A stretch of 16,047 nt of DNA, from the NCBI GenBank assembly GCA_023127875.1, contig JAGMFA010000030.1, forward strand, positions 1 to 16,047, written 5' to 3'. The translations under genes and the position numbers were made by a program. This document shows, piece after piece, positions 6,249 to 12,516 of this stretch (positions are counted from its first letter, which is position 1; each line of letters opens with the position of its first letter). Source of the stretch: Candidatus Zixiibacteriota bacterium. Its GTDB lineage: Bacteria > Zixibacteria > MSB-5A5 > SM1-73. The notes under the pieces are model-generated. The model had not been told where the DNA came from. It worked only from the letters and a program-made list of their open reading frames with translations, and searched no databases.

Positions 6249-7016
6249 CTATTCTTTGCCCTTATTCTGTTTCAGCTTCTCTTTGGCCAGTTTGGCTTCC
6301 TGAGTATTGGGATAGTTGTTAATTAATTCCTCGAAGTATTTGTTAGCCTGGTCCACACTTTTGAGCTCCAGAAGCGATAAGCCTAACTTGTATAGTGCGC
6401 TGGGGACTTTGGTGTCGGTGGAGTAGTTTTCTAAGACCTTATGGAATTCGATAGCCGCACGGGTGTAGTTCTTTTTGGCATAATAGCATTCTCCCAGCCA
6501 ATACTGCGCATTAGCCGCCTGCTCGGTCTCAGGAAAGTATTTAAGGTAATTGGAGAAGCCGGTTATGGCTAAATCATACTTCCCTTTGGTCAAATCCAGA
6601 TAGGCGGCATCATAGAGCTGTTCGGGGTCGACATTGATAACCGTGGAGGTATCGGAGACCTTCCCGGTATCCTTCTTGGTAGAAATCTCCCGCTTCACCT
6701 GTTCCATCTTCCGGGAAAGCTCTGGAAACCTGTGTCCCAGATCTTCCAGCTTGCTCTCTACTATCCCCATTCTCTCGTCCATTCCTCCCAGAGTGGTTAC
6801 TATATCAGCTCTCAGCCGATTGGTCAGCTCTATTTGTTCTCTAATCAGGCTATCCAGTTGAGCGGTCCGACCCTCCAGCCTTTTGTTGCTCTGCTCCAGA
6901 AAATCGGCTTGGTTTTTCAGTCTAACTATTTCTCGACGGGAAGCACACCCACCCAGCAACAAAGAGGCGGTTAGAAGGACAAAAATACCCACTGCTTTTT
7001 TTCGTTTCAAGCTCAT
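6249..7016 (-). CDS. cpoB: CpoB/YbgF-type lipoprotein, Tol-Pal accessory protein
   Basis: A 255-residue periplasmic protein. It has a lipoprotein signal with lipobox LLLGGC (Cys24), so it is probably lipidated, unlike soluble E. coli CpoB. Residues 28-112 form a long heptad-type coiled coil, the region that trimerises CpoB. Residues 129-250 hold TPR repeats with the typical end-of-operon pattern (DPEQLYDAAY, YPNTQEA). In the family, CpoB links Tol-Pal action to peptidoglycan synthesis at the division site. It is the last gene of the tol-pal operon, 107 bases after pal. Three starts are possible: GTG at 7019, ATG at 7016, and TTG at 7010. AAGAGGTG lies only about two bases before the ATG, so the TTG (giving MKRKKAVG) has the better spacing and may be the real start. 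Confidence 0.92.
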   Translation of the reverse strand: MSLKRKKAVGIFVLLTASLLLGGCASRREIVRLKNQADFLEQSNKRLEGRTAQLDSLIREQIELTNRLRADIVTTLGGMDERMGIVESKLEDLGHRFPELSRKMEQVKREISTKKDTGKVSDTSTVINVDPEQLYDAAYLDLTKGKYDLAITGFSNYLKYFPETEQAANAQYWLGECYYAKKNYTRAAIEFHKVLENYSTDTKVPSALYKLGLSLLELKSVDQANKYFEELINNYPNTQEAKLAKEKLKQNKGKE

Positions 7017-7055
7017 CACCTCTTAAGCGCAGATTTTCAAACGAAAAAGCCTTCA

Positions 7056-7081
7056 GGGGGCAGATCAAAAAATCTGCCCCC
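7056..7081. repeat. 10-bp-stem hairpin between pal and cpoB
   Basis: GGGGGCAGAT (7056-7065) pairs perfectly with ATCTGCCCCC (7072-7081), loop CAAAAA. Neither strand has a T-run directly after the stem, so it is not a classical terminator, though it could trim or attenuate the transcript before cpoB. The preceding CCTTCAGGGG (7050-7059) recurs at 16008-16017, which points to a dispersed repeat. Confidence 0.55.
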
Positions 7082-7123
7082 GAAACTGGCACTTTTTTCT
7101 TGCTTTTACAAAAAAATCTTAAG

Positions 7124-7627
7124 TTACTGAGACACTATCATGAAATCGTCTCTTCGGTCTTTGGACCAGCACCCCTCGTTATGGCAGTCCTTGGCCTTTT
7201 CCCTGCCCCAACTGAGGAGTTCGATTCTGTCTGGATCAATGCCCAGGTTGACCAGGTAGTCTTTGGCGGCACGAGCTCTATTATCACCCAGAACTAGGTT
7301 ATACTCCACCGTGCCTCGCTCGTCACAGTTTCCCTCGATTTTGATATTAGCCGTGGGAAACTCCTTCAGCATCTGGGCATTCCGGTTCAAGATATCCCGA
7401 TCCCCCGGTCGGAGAACATATTTATCAAAGTCGAAATAGATGGGTTGTAGATCCTGTTGTTTTAGCACCTTTGGTGGTGGGGGTGGGGGTGGGGGTGGTT
7501 CTGGTTCCGGCTCTGGCTCCTCGACCACTGGTGGGGGCACTTCCTCCTCCACAGGTGGCTTTTCTCCACAAAAACTGAAAAGCAATAGAAACAGAAGCCC
7601 CACAAGCAGAATGCTTGCTTTGCGCAT
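7124..7627 (-). CDS. pal: Pal, peptidoglycan-associated lipoprotein
   Basis: A 167-residue outer-membrane lipoprotein. The signal sequence ends at Cys20 in LFSFC; the Phe at -1 is not the usual small residue of a lipobox. A Pro/Glu linker (21-52) ends in nine consecutive prolines (44-52). The OmpA-like domain (about 62-167) starts IYFDFDKYVLRP and carries the Pal hallmark EGNCDERGTVEYN (98-110), then LGDNRARAAKDYL and KDRRDD. In the family these segments bind the diaminopimelate of peptidoglycan and the TolB propeller. The ATG is preceded by AAGGAGGTGA, a near-perfect ribosome site, consistent with high Pal expression. It lies between tolB and cpoB in the operon; a possible extra promoter lies at 7729-7758. 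Confidence 0.96.
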   Translation of the reverse strand: MRKASILLVGLLFLLLFSFCGEKPPVEEEVPPPVVEEPEPEPEPPPPPPPPPKVLKQQDLQPIYFDFDKYVLRPGDRDILNRNAQMLKEFPTANIKIEGNCDERGTVEYNLVLGDNRARAAKDYLVNLGIDPDRIELLSWGREKAKDCHNEGCWSKDRRDDFMIVSQ

Positions 7628-7728
7628 GTATCACCTCCTTAAACAGGTATATAAGTTTTCATTTAAAAGGTTCTCTCTGGTAGTTGAACTCCATTCCTAT
7701 TTTTTATCAACGCTTATTTTATGAAGTT

Positions 7729-7758
7729 TATCCACAAAAAGCAAGAATAAACTGTCAA
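7729..7758 (-). promoter_or_regulatory. Possible internal promoter ahead of pal
   Basis: TTGACA on the minus strand (7758-7753), an 18-base spacer and TGGATA (7734-7729). The -35 is perfect, the -10 poor. It lies in the 156-base spacer after tolB and would allow pal and cpoB to be expressed more strongly than the upstream tol genes. Confidence 0.35.
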
Positions 7759-7783
7759 TATTTTGAAAAAAATTTTGCCCTTC

Positions 7784-9082
7784 TCAAAATCTAAGGGACC
7801 AGGAGGGATTGTAGTTTTCCCCCTCTCCTGTTATTCTCCTCTGACCGGAGCCATCCCAATGCATGGTGTATACCTCATATCCACCAGTTCGATTGGAGCT
7901 GAAAACGATGTGCAACCCGTCCGGTGACCAGCGCGGATTTTCATTGGAGCCCTCATAGGTCAAACGGGTAAGATTTTCCCCGGTCAAATCTATGGTATAG
8001 ATATCCAGCTTTCCCCCTCCTCTTAAAACGAAAGAGATCCTGTCCCCGCGGGGAGACCAACAAGGTGAATCGGTTATGTCACCTGTATAGGTGAGCCGCC
8101 TTAAATTTGTGCCCTCCGTGTCCATAATGTAGATCTGAGGATAGCCGGATCTGTTGGAGGTGAATGCTATCTCCTTCCCGTTAGGCGACCAGGTGGGTGA
8201 AGTGTCGATAGCCCAGCCATAGGTCAGTCGACGAACGATTTCTCCATCCGGTGTTACCAAATAGATCTCCGCGTTATCATCTTTGGTCAAAGTCACCGCC
8301 AGATATTTTCCGTCCGGCGACCAAGCGGGGGCAGAATTCACACCAGAATATGAGGTTAAAAGTTCACTTTGATTGGTGCTTAAATCCGTTACCCACAGAT
8401 CAGGGTTGCCTTTCTTGTATGAGGTGTATGCCAGTTTACTCCCATCCGGCGACCAGACCGGAGAGATATTGATGGAGTGATCATTGGTTACCGGATAGGG
8501 ATTGTAACCATCATAATCGCAAATGCAAATTTCTTTATTTCCAGCCTTAAATTGAACGTAGGCGATTTTGGTTGAAAAGATGCCCTTCTGTCCGGTAAAG
8601 TCCAAAACCACCTCATCCGAGATGGCATGAGCTAAAGCTCTGTAGGTTTCCGGCTGGGTTTCAAATTTAGAGGTCTTGATCACTCTTTTCCTTATCACAT
8701 CTGCCAGGTGGATTTCAACCTTTAGCTTTTCATCTTCAATCCGAACCGATCCATCCAAAAGATATTGCACTCCCAACTGATACCAAGCGTCCATATTATA
8801 AAGATCGTTTCCCAAAATCGCCAGCACAAAAGAATCAATTTCCGCTACGCGGAAATATAAGGAATAATTTAGGTCGTCTCTCACCACCTGGGTTATCCTT
8901 GAAGCAAAACCTGACTCCGTGGGTGAAAAATCTATTATCGCTATATCTAAAGCTTCAATGTATTTTACTCCTCCCTTGGTGATCTTGGCTTCGATCTCGG
9001 TCTGAGCCAACAAACCTTCGAATCGAGATAATAATATAACAAAAAACAAAAGAAGGAAAAGTAATTTTTTTAAAAATTTCAT
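7784..9082 (-). CDS. tolB: TolB, periplasmic beta-propeller of the Tol-Pal system
   Basis: A 432-residue protein of about normal TolB length. A signal peptide (about 1-26) ends in LLAQ before TEIEAK. The N-terminal alpha/beta domain (about 30-165) includes IAIIDFSPTESG and the QLGVQYLLDGSVR segment typical of TolB. The C-terminal propeller has regularly spaced WSPDG-type blades: WSPDGSKLAYTS, WSPDGKYLAV, WSPNGKEIAFTS, WSPRGDRISF, WSPDGLHIVFSS and a final SWSLRF. TolB binds Pal and is released by TolA during constriction. The spacer to the tolA-like gene (9083-9176) holds palindromes and no strong ribosome site is visible directly before the ATG; CAAAGA is the only weak match, so translation may be modest. 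Confidence 0.96.
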   Translation of the reverse strand: MKFLKKLLFLLLFFVILLSRFEGLLAQTEIEAKITKGGVKYIEALDIAIIDFSPTESGFASRITQVVRDDLNYSLYFRVAEIDSFVLAILGNDLYNMDAWYQLGVQYLLDGSVRIEDEKLKVEIHLADVIRKRVIKTSKFETQPETYRALAHAISDEVVLDFTGQKGIFSTKIAYVQFKAGNKEICICDYDGYNPYPVTNDHSINISPVWSPDGSKLAYTSYKKGNPDLWVTDLSTNQSELLTSYSGVNSAPAWSPDGKYLAVTLTKDDNAEIYLVTPDGEIVRRLTYGWAIDTSPTWSPNGKEIAFTSNRSGYPQIYIMDTEGTNLRRLTYTGDITDSPCWSPRGDRISFVLRGGGKLDIYTIDLTGENLTRLTYEGSNENPRWSPDGLHIVFSSNRTGGYEVYTMHWDGSGQRRITGEGENYNPSWSLRF

Positions 9083-9103
9083 GTCTTTGAGAAAGATCTC
9101 TGA

Positions 9104-9118
9104 TATGATATAATCATA
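9104..9118. promoter_or_regulatory. AT-rich palindrome before tolB
   Basis: TATGAT (9104-9109), centre ATA, ATCATA (9113-9118). Beside it are the palindrome AAGCATGCTT (9121-9130) and the hairpin GCATG/CATGC. On the minus strand TATGAT could serve as a -10 box but its -35 would be poor (CAAATG). An RNA stem near the tolB start or a weak promoter are both possible. Confidence 0.3.
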
Positions 9119-9176
9119 ACAAGCATGCTTTCATGCATTTGTGGTCACAGGTAACATCGGCAGGTAAATTGTCATT

Positions 9177-9845
9177 TTATTGAATATACTCAAACTCCAG
9201 ATGAATTCCTAAATATTCCCCGGTATACTGCGCCGGGAATGGTGGAAGGGGGGTGCTGGACAGAATTGCTCTCATGGCGGATTGGTCGAACAAATCTATG
9301 TTAGAGGATTTCTCCACCTGGGTGTCTATAATCTGTCCGTCCTTTAATATCTTGAAATATATGGTCACCCGCAGGGTGGTGGAAGTCTGCACCGGATTGT
9401 CCCAAAGATCTCGTATTTTCCCGAATACCAGGGACAGGTAGTAAGGTGACCCGAAACCTGATCCATCCACTGTGGCGGCGCTGATCCCATCGCCCAACCC
9501 ATATTGGGTGCCGAGCTCATCCTTTTGCGTTATTTTCCCCTCCTCTTTTTTCTTGCTGGTGGGTGTTCCCACTTTCTTGGAAGGCTTCTTTTCAGTTTTT
9601 TTCTTTCTGGGACGTGTCTTTTTAAATTCTTTTACCGAAACTCCCTTCTCTGGCTGTTTGGAGACAGTTACAGTTCCTTCTCCTTCCACCCCTTTCCCCC
9701 CTTTTCCTCCACTGGGCAGACTCACCAGACCCACCCGATAGACTGCCGGATAACCCTCCAGCTTGGGCGAAGCTGGAGAAAACAAAAACAGGCCAGTGAT
9801 GATCGCCGCATGGATAATGGTTGATAAAACAAGACTCCTTTTCAT
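9177..9845 (-). CDS. TolA/TonB-like energy transducer of the Tol-Pal system
   Basis: A 222-residue protein in the tolA position. The start is the ATG at 9845 because AAAGG lies about 5 bases upstream; the longer frame from 9932 would translate a palindromic repeat. An N-terminal helix (about 5-22) contains His12, matching the position of the histidine that TonB and TolA use to engage ExbB-ExbD/TolQ-TolR. A Gly-rich then Lys-rich linker (about 45-115, with KKKTEKK and KKKEEGK) would span the periplasm. The C-terminal domain (about 133-222) is of the TonB/TolA C-terminal type, with KIRDLWDNP, VTIYFKILKDGQI, AMRAI and STPLPPFP. It should link the TolQR motor to TolB and Pal. TonB-domain sequence and tolA position together make tolA the likely function; true TonB function is less likely. 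Confidence 0.88.
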   Translation of the reverse strand: MKRSLVLSTIIHAAIITGLFLFSPASPKLEGYPAVYRVGLVSLPSGGKGGKGVEGEGTVTVSKQPEKGVSVKEFKKTRPRKKKTEKKPSKKVGTPTSKKKEEGKITQKDELGTQYGLGDGISAATVDGSGFGSPYYLSLVFGKIRDLWDNPVQTSTTLRVTIYFKILKDGQIIDTQVEKSSNIDLFDQSAMRAILSSTPLPPFPAQYTGEYLGIHLEFEYIQ

Positions 9846-9858
9846 TTTTGCCTTTAGA

Positions 9859-9929
9859 GGAGTGCACCAGCTTGCTGGTGCGAAGTTGGTTTTAAGATGT
9901 AAAACCACAGAAGCAAGCTTCTGCACTCC
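9859..9929. repeat. 71-bp palindromic element between tolR and tolA
   Basis: Outer arms GGAGTGCA (9859-9866) and TGCACTCC (9922-9929) enclose two hairpins: GCACCAGC (9864-9871)/GCTGGTGC (9874-9881) and CAGAAGC (9908-9914)/GCTTCTG (9917-9923), each with a 2-base centre. The compact, fully palindromic build suggests a small non-coding repeat family of the REP or MITE kind. It leaves the tolA ribosome site (AAAGG at 9850-9854) untouched. Confidence 0.7.
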
Positions 9930-9954
9930 CAAAAGTAAACCTTTTCAAGTCTTT

Positions 9955-10353
9955 TCATCTAACCGGTTCGGTAACCAACCCCACATCTTGAATACCTAAA
10001 CTCTTTATCTTCCCCACCACATCTATGACTAGCCCATAGGGGATGTCCTTATCCGCTCTCAGATACACCGATCTTGAGCCTTTCTTTCGAGTGACATCAG
10101 TCAAAATCCCCTCAAACCGCTCCAGATTGCTAACTCTTTCATCTATGTAGATTTTTTGTTCCTTGGTGATGGTGACCACCACCCCTTCTCCCATATCCTC
10201 CGGAGTGGCTTTGGTGAGAGGGAGATTTATGTCAATTCCGCTCTGCATCATGGGTGCGGTGATCATAAATATGATCAAAAGCACCAGCACTACGTCCACC
10301 AGATTGGTAACATTTATATCATGTAATGCGTCGTATACCCTTTTTTTTGCCAT
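9955..10353 (-). CDS. tolR: TolR, proton-channel subunit of the Tol-Pal motor
   Basis: A 132-residue single-span protein of normal TolR length. A short basic N-terminus (MAKKRVYDAL) leads into INVTNLVDVVLVLLIIFMIT (13-32), the TolR transmembrane signature, with Asp20 as the proton-carrying residue. The periplasmic domain includes GIDINLPLTKA, ITKEQKIYIDE and VYLRADKDIPYGLVIDVVGK, all standard for the family. It partners TolQ, encoded immediately upstream, and the TolA-like protein downstream. No ribosome site precedes the ATG: the upstream bases belong to the arm of an inverted repeat (10355-10436), so translation may depend on coupling or on RNA folding. The codons 2-4 lie in a run of eight As. 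Confidence 0.95.
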   Translation of the reverse strand: MAKKRVYDALHDINVTNLVDVVLVLLIIFMITAPMMQSGIDINLPLTKATPEDMGEGVVVTITKEQKIYIDERVSNLERFEGILTDVTRKKGSRSVYLRADKDIPYGLVIDVVGKIKSLGIQDVGLVTEPVR

Positions 10354-10354
10354 G

Positions 10355-10436
10355 TTAATAACGTCCGCCGACCACCGTCAGCCGCTTCAAAATCTTTTGC
10401 CGCCGACAGCGGACTGCCGACGGCAGACGTATTAAT
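10355..10436. repeat. Inverted-repeat element between tolQ and tolR
   Basis: The two ends are near-complementary: TTAATAACGTCCGCCG at the left (10355-10370) against CGGCAGACGTATTAAT at the right (10420-10435), differing by one bulge and one mismatch. Inside, 10400-10427 carries two hairpins matching the repeat at 550-579 apart from their loops. The right arm contributes the tolQ stop codon (10432-10434) and the left arm reaches to the tolR start, so the element fills the whole spacer between two essential partner genes. Confidence 0.7.
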
Positions 10437-11190
10437 CCATAAGATTTTCCTTCTTCACTGCAGATAAAAATTCTAAAGCGAAATTATCCACCTGGGTGGA
10501 GATCACCTTGAGGTTGTTATTGAAGAAATTATATGCCATCACCGCCGGTATAGCCACTGCCAATCCCAGGATGGTGGCGATCAGTGCCATAGCTATTCCC
10601 GGTGCCACTACGGCCAAGCTGGCAGAACCTTTTACCCCGATGGAAGCAAAAGAGTGCATGATTCCCCATACCGTTCCCAGAAGACCGAAAAATGGGCTTA
10701 CGTTTCCGGTGGTTGCCAGAAAGACTATGCTTTTTTCCAGACGATTGATCTCCTCTGATCCAACTCTCTCCAGCGTCATCCTGATTACATCATATCTGTC
10801 CTTCTGGGTATTTGTCCCAAGATTCTCCACCACGGAGATCTCTTGGCTCCCCCCTGGATTTCTCTTAACTTGGCGAAGCTCCTCTGTCTCTTTGAAGCCA
10901 GCTTCTAACATTCGAGACAGAGGCGTGCGCCTAAAGCTAACGCAGGAGAGATAAACCTCAGAGATGGAGCGCCTTTTTCTGAAAAGAGAAAGAAATTTCT
11001 CAGTCTCCCTCTTAGTTCTTCGGAAAACCGCTATCTTCTGGAAGGTAATCGCCCAGGAGACCACTGACAAAAAAAGGAGTATGATCACCACGATCTGGGC
11101 GAAAAGATCCATGTCCCTTATCATCCCATACAGAGTACCCTTGAAAGGACTTGCGGGCGCAAGAGAAAGCAAGCTTGTTAGGTTAAGCAA
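10432..11190 (-). CDS. tolQ: TolQ, motor subunit of the Tol-Pal system
   Basis: A 252-residue inner-membrane protein with three helices, about 31-50, 158-180 and 196-220. The hallmark GNVSPFFGLLGTVWGIMHSF (162-181) and PGIAMALIATILGLAVAIP (197-215) are the pore-lining helices of the TolQ/ExbB/MotA family, with the conserved Pro, Gly and Thr positions. It forms the pentamer around the TolR dimer. The start is a TTG at 11190, chosen because AAAGGTGATC lies about 5-8 bases upstream; an ATG 22 codons later (MIRDMD) lacks such a site. The loop between helices 1 and 2 is somewhat long and includes GGSQEISVVENLGTNTQ. It is the first gene of the operon, about 70 bases from its predicted transcription start. 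Confidence 0.95.
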   Translation of the reverse strand: MLNLTSLLSLAPASPFKGTLYGMIRDMDLFAQIVVIILLFLSVVSWAITFQKIAVFRRTKRETEKFLSLFRKRRSISEVYLSCVSFRRTPLSRMLEAGFKETEELRQVKRNPGGSQEISVVENLGTNTQKDRYDVIRMTLERVGSEEINRLEKSIVFLATTGNVSPFFGLLGTVWGIMHSFASIGVKGSASLAVVAPGIAMALIATILGLAVAIPAVMAYNFFNNNLKVISTQVDNFALEFLSAVKKENLMD

Positions 11191-11268
11191 TTCCGATCAC
11201 CTTTCTTCGTTTTATGTTTTCCAGCTACCACACCTTGGTTGAAAAAGCCGTGCTTTCAGAACCCATAG

Positions 11269-11297
11269 AAAATACGCAACCGCACCTTTTGAGTCAA
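11269..11297 (-). promoter_or_regulatory. Main tol-pal operon promoter
   Basis: On the minus strand TTGACT (11297-11292), a 17-base spacer and TATTTT (11274-11269). The arrangement is nearly identical to the rightward promoter at 1052-1080. A start near 11262 leaves a leader of about 70 bases to the tolQ TTG codon. A 6-bp hairpin AAACGA/TCGTTT (11323-11339) lies just upstream of the -35. Confidence 0.7.
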
Positions 11298-11464
11298 GAA
11301 AAAACGACATAATCCTTTCCCCAAACGAAAAAATCGTTTCACCTATATTCTACGAATCTCCTTTTTTCCTATTAACCTATTTCTGTTTAAACCGATTTAG
11401 CCTTCCCAAGAAAATAACATTGAGGCATGAACCGTATGGGCTCGTTGAAAAAGTTACATTTTGT

Positions 11465-11580
11465 GGCGGGATGACGGATATCCGTCTGGGAACTCCCGCC
11501 CCTATGGGAGACAATTACTTATCATCCATAGGGCAGGGCATTTAGCCCTGCCAAAAGGGTTTTTCAAAAGTCCCCTATGG
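11465..11580. repeat. Composite palindromic repeat element
   Basis: Several nested symmetries: GGCGGG (11465-11470)/CCCGCC (11495-11500) enclosing the perfect 14-bp palindrome GACGGATATCCGTC (11473-11486); CCCTATGG (11500-11507)/CCATAGGG (11526-11533); and GGCAGGGC (11532-11539)/GCCCTGCC (11545-11552) with loop ATTTA. CCCCTATGG recurs at 11572-11580. The stretch 11540-11575 is found again, inverted and nearly identical, at 16012-16047. It occupies the spacer 11191-11714, which otherwise holds the tol promoter and a terminator but no gene. Confidence 0.7.
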
Positions 11581-11643
11581 TTCACACCTGAGGTTGCCCT
11601 TAGTTGAAATGACATTCTTCCATGAAATCCGATCGGAAATAAC

Positions 11644-11670
11644 AAAAAGTCCTCCGGTCAGGAGGACTTT
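11644..11670 (-). terminator. Rho-independent terminator of the 11715-12080 gene
   Basis: A perfect 10-bp stem (11646-11655 with 11661-11670, AAAGTCCTCC/GGAGGACTTT) and a 5-base loop. On the minus strand it is followed by TTTTTGTTATTT. It lies 45 bases after the stop of the small membrane protein and separates that gene from the tol operon. Confidence 0.85.
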
Positions 11671-11714
11671 CATCACTAAATTAGAATGAGGTTCCTGTTG
11701 GAGTAATCATTAGC

Positions 11715-12080
11715 TTATTGGCTGGAGGTCTCAGGTTCGGCTTGCTTTTCCTTTACCACCATGTGGGTGATCAATTCGATTAAGAATCCATAAATTATCC
11801 CCATTATCAAAGTTCCCAGAAAGATCTTAAATCCTTGGAACGGGAGCGCGGCTACGGCCATGGGGATGGACACAATAAAGCCAAGGATTATTCCATGAAG
11901 CATGTAGTTGATCTTCCAGGCACTTATTCCGATCACGAAACCTAAGAGCGCGCGACTAAAAATGATTGACCAGGACATGGCGGCGGGCATTGCTGGCTGG
12001 CCGCTGGAAGCTAAAAGCCAACACACGATCCCGAACACAAACCCCAAAAGGGTGGTTACTAAAAGCCTTAAACCTCTCAT
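11715..12080 (-). CDS. Small four-helix membrane protein, conserved-hypothetical type
   Basis: A 121-residue, very hydrophobic protein with four predicted helices, about 4-24, 36-56, 60-80 and 84-108, and a short charged tail (KEKQAEPETSSQ). Glycines recur within the helices (GFVFGIV, GFVIGIS, GIILGF, GIIYGF), suggesting tight packing or an internal two-fold repeat of helix pairs. The ATG follows AGGAGGGG, a strong ribosome site. It stands alone between the tol operon and the dehydratase operon, with its own terminator at 11644-11670 and a possible promoter at 12132-12160. I do not recognise the family; a small membrane-associated or transporter-like protein is all the sequence supports. Confidence 0.8.
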   Translation of the reverse strand: MRGLRLLVTTLLGFVFGIVCWLLASSGQPAMPAAMSWSIIFSRALLGFVIGISAWKINYMLHGIILGFIVSIPMAVAALPFQGFKIFLGTLIMGIIYGFLIELITHMVVKEKQAEPETSSQ

Positions 12081-12131
12081 CTCCCCTCCTGTTTTAAGAG
12101 GTTAATTATTTAGACCTTCGAATCAAAAAAC

Positions 12132-12160
12132 AAAAAACATTGAAACCCTTTGTTTGTCAA
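12132..12160 (-). promoter_or_regulatory. Possible promoter of the small membrane protein gene
   Basis: A perfect TTGACA on the minus strand (12160-12155) stands 17 bases before TTTTTT (12137-12132), a poor -10. A start near 12125 would give a leader of about 45 bases. Confidence 0.3.
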
Positions 12161-12304
12161 GTTAATTTTTTCATTTGCAACCAAGAAGTAAGATAAAAAT
12201 GTTTTCCTCCGCCCAGAGAGGACTTAAGATTTCTGGATTTTTTGTGGTGAATTGACTTCTTCTGAGAAATCCAGTTGAAGAAAATAAGGAGAGTACAGGC
12301 ACAA

Positions 12305-12358
12305 GGTATCCACCCACCCAGACGGGTGAGTGTCTGCTCAGACGGGTGGGTGGATACC
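12305..12358. repeat. Large perfect stem-loop between divergent genes
   Basis: The 15-base arms GGTATCCACCCACCC (12305-12319) and GGGTGGGTGGATACC (12344-12358) are perfectly complementary around a 24-base loop. CAGACGGGTG occurs twice inside (from 12319 and from 12339), and TGAG/CTCA makes a small inner hairpin. It lies in the 436-base spacer 12081-12516, which otherwise holds two candidate divergent promoters and no gene. Either a dispersed palindromic repeat or a two-sided regulatory site. Confidence 0.6.
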
Positions 12359-12396
12359 ATGTAACCTATACCTGTCCAAATTTTCACAAAAGATAG

Positions 12397-12424
12397 TTGA
12401 CTTCAGTAAATTTCGGGTTAAATT
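12397..12424 (+). promoter_or_regulatory. Possible promoter of the dehydratase operon
   Basis: TTGACT (12397-12402), 16-base spacer, TAAATT (12419-12424). A start near 12431 would give a leader of about 85 bases before the ATG at 12517. The large stem-loop ends 38 bases upstream of the -35. Confidence 0.4.
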
Positions 12425-12516
12425 AAGTCAAAGAAGACTTGAGGCGTTAAATAAAATGTGCGAAAGTAATTTGATTCCACAAGTTAAACAGAACCACTTG
12501 AGAGGTTAGGAAAAAG

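Noticed and set aside
7440..7724. Glycine/serine-rich plus-strand frame opposite pal
   Set aside because: It is the complement of the Pal polyproline linker; the Pal reading has clear domain evidence.
9846..9932. 29-residue N-terminal extension of the TolA-like protein
   Set aside because: It translates the palindromic element at 9859-9929, while the ATG at 9845 has a proper ribosome site and begins a normal membrane anchor.
10339..10348. Run of eight As in tolR codons 2-4 as a programmed slippage site
   Set aside because: It sits right at the start codon, and the unshifted frame gives a complete normal TolR.
12157..12387. 76-codon minus-strand frame upstream of the dehydratase gene
   Set aside because: It runs through the large stem-loop, has no ribosome site and no protein-like pattern.
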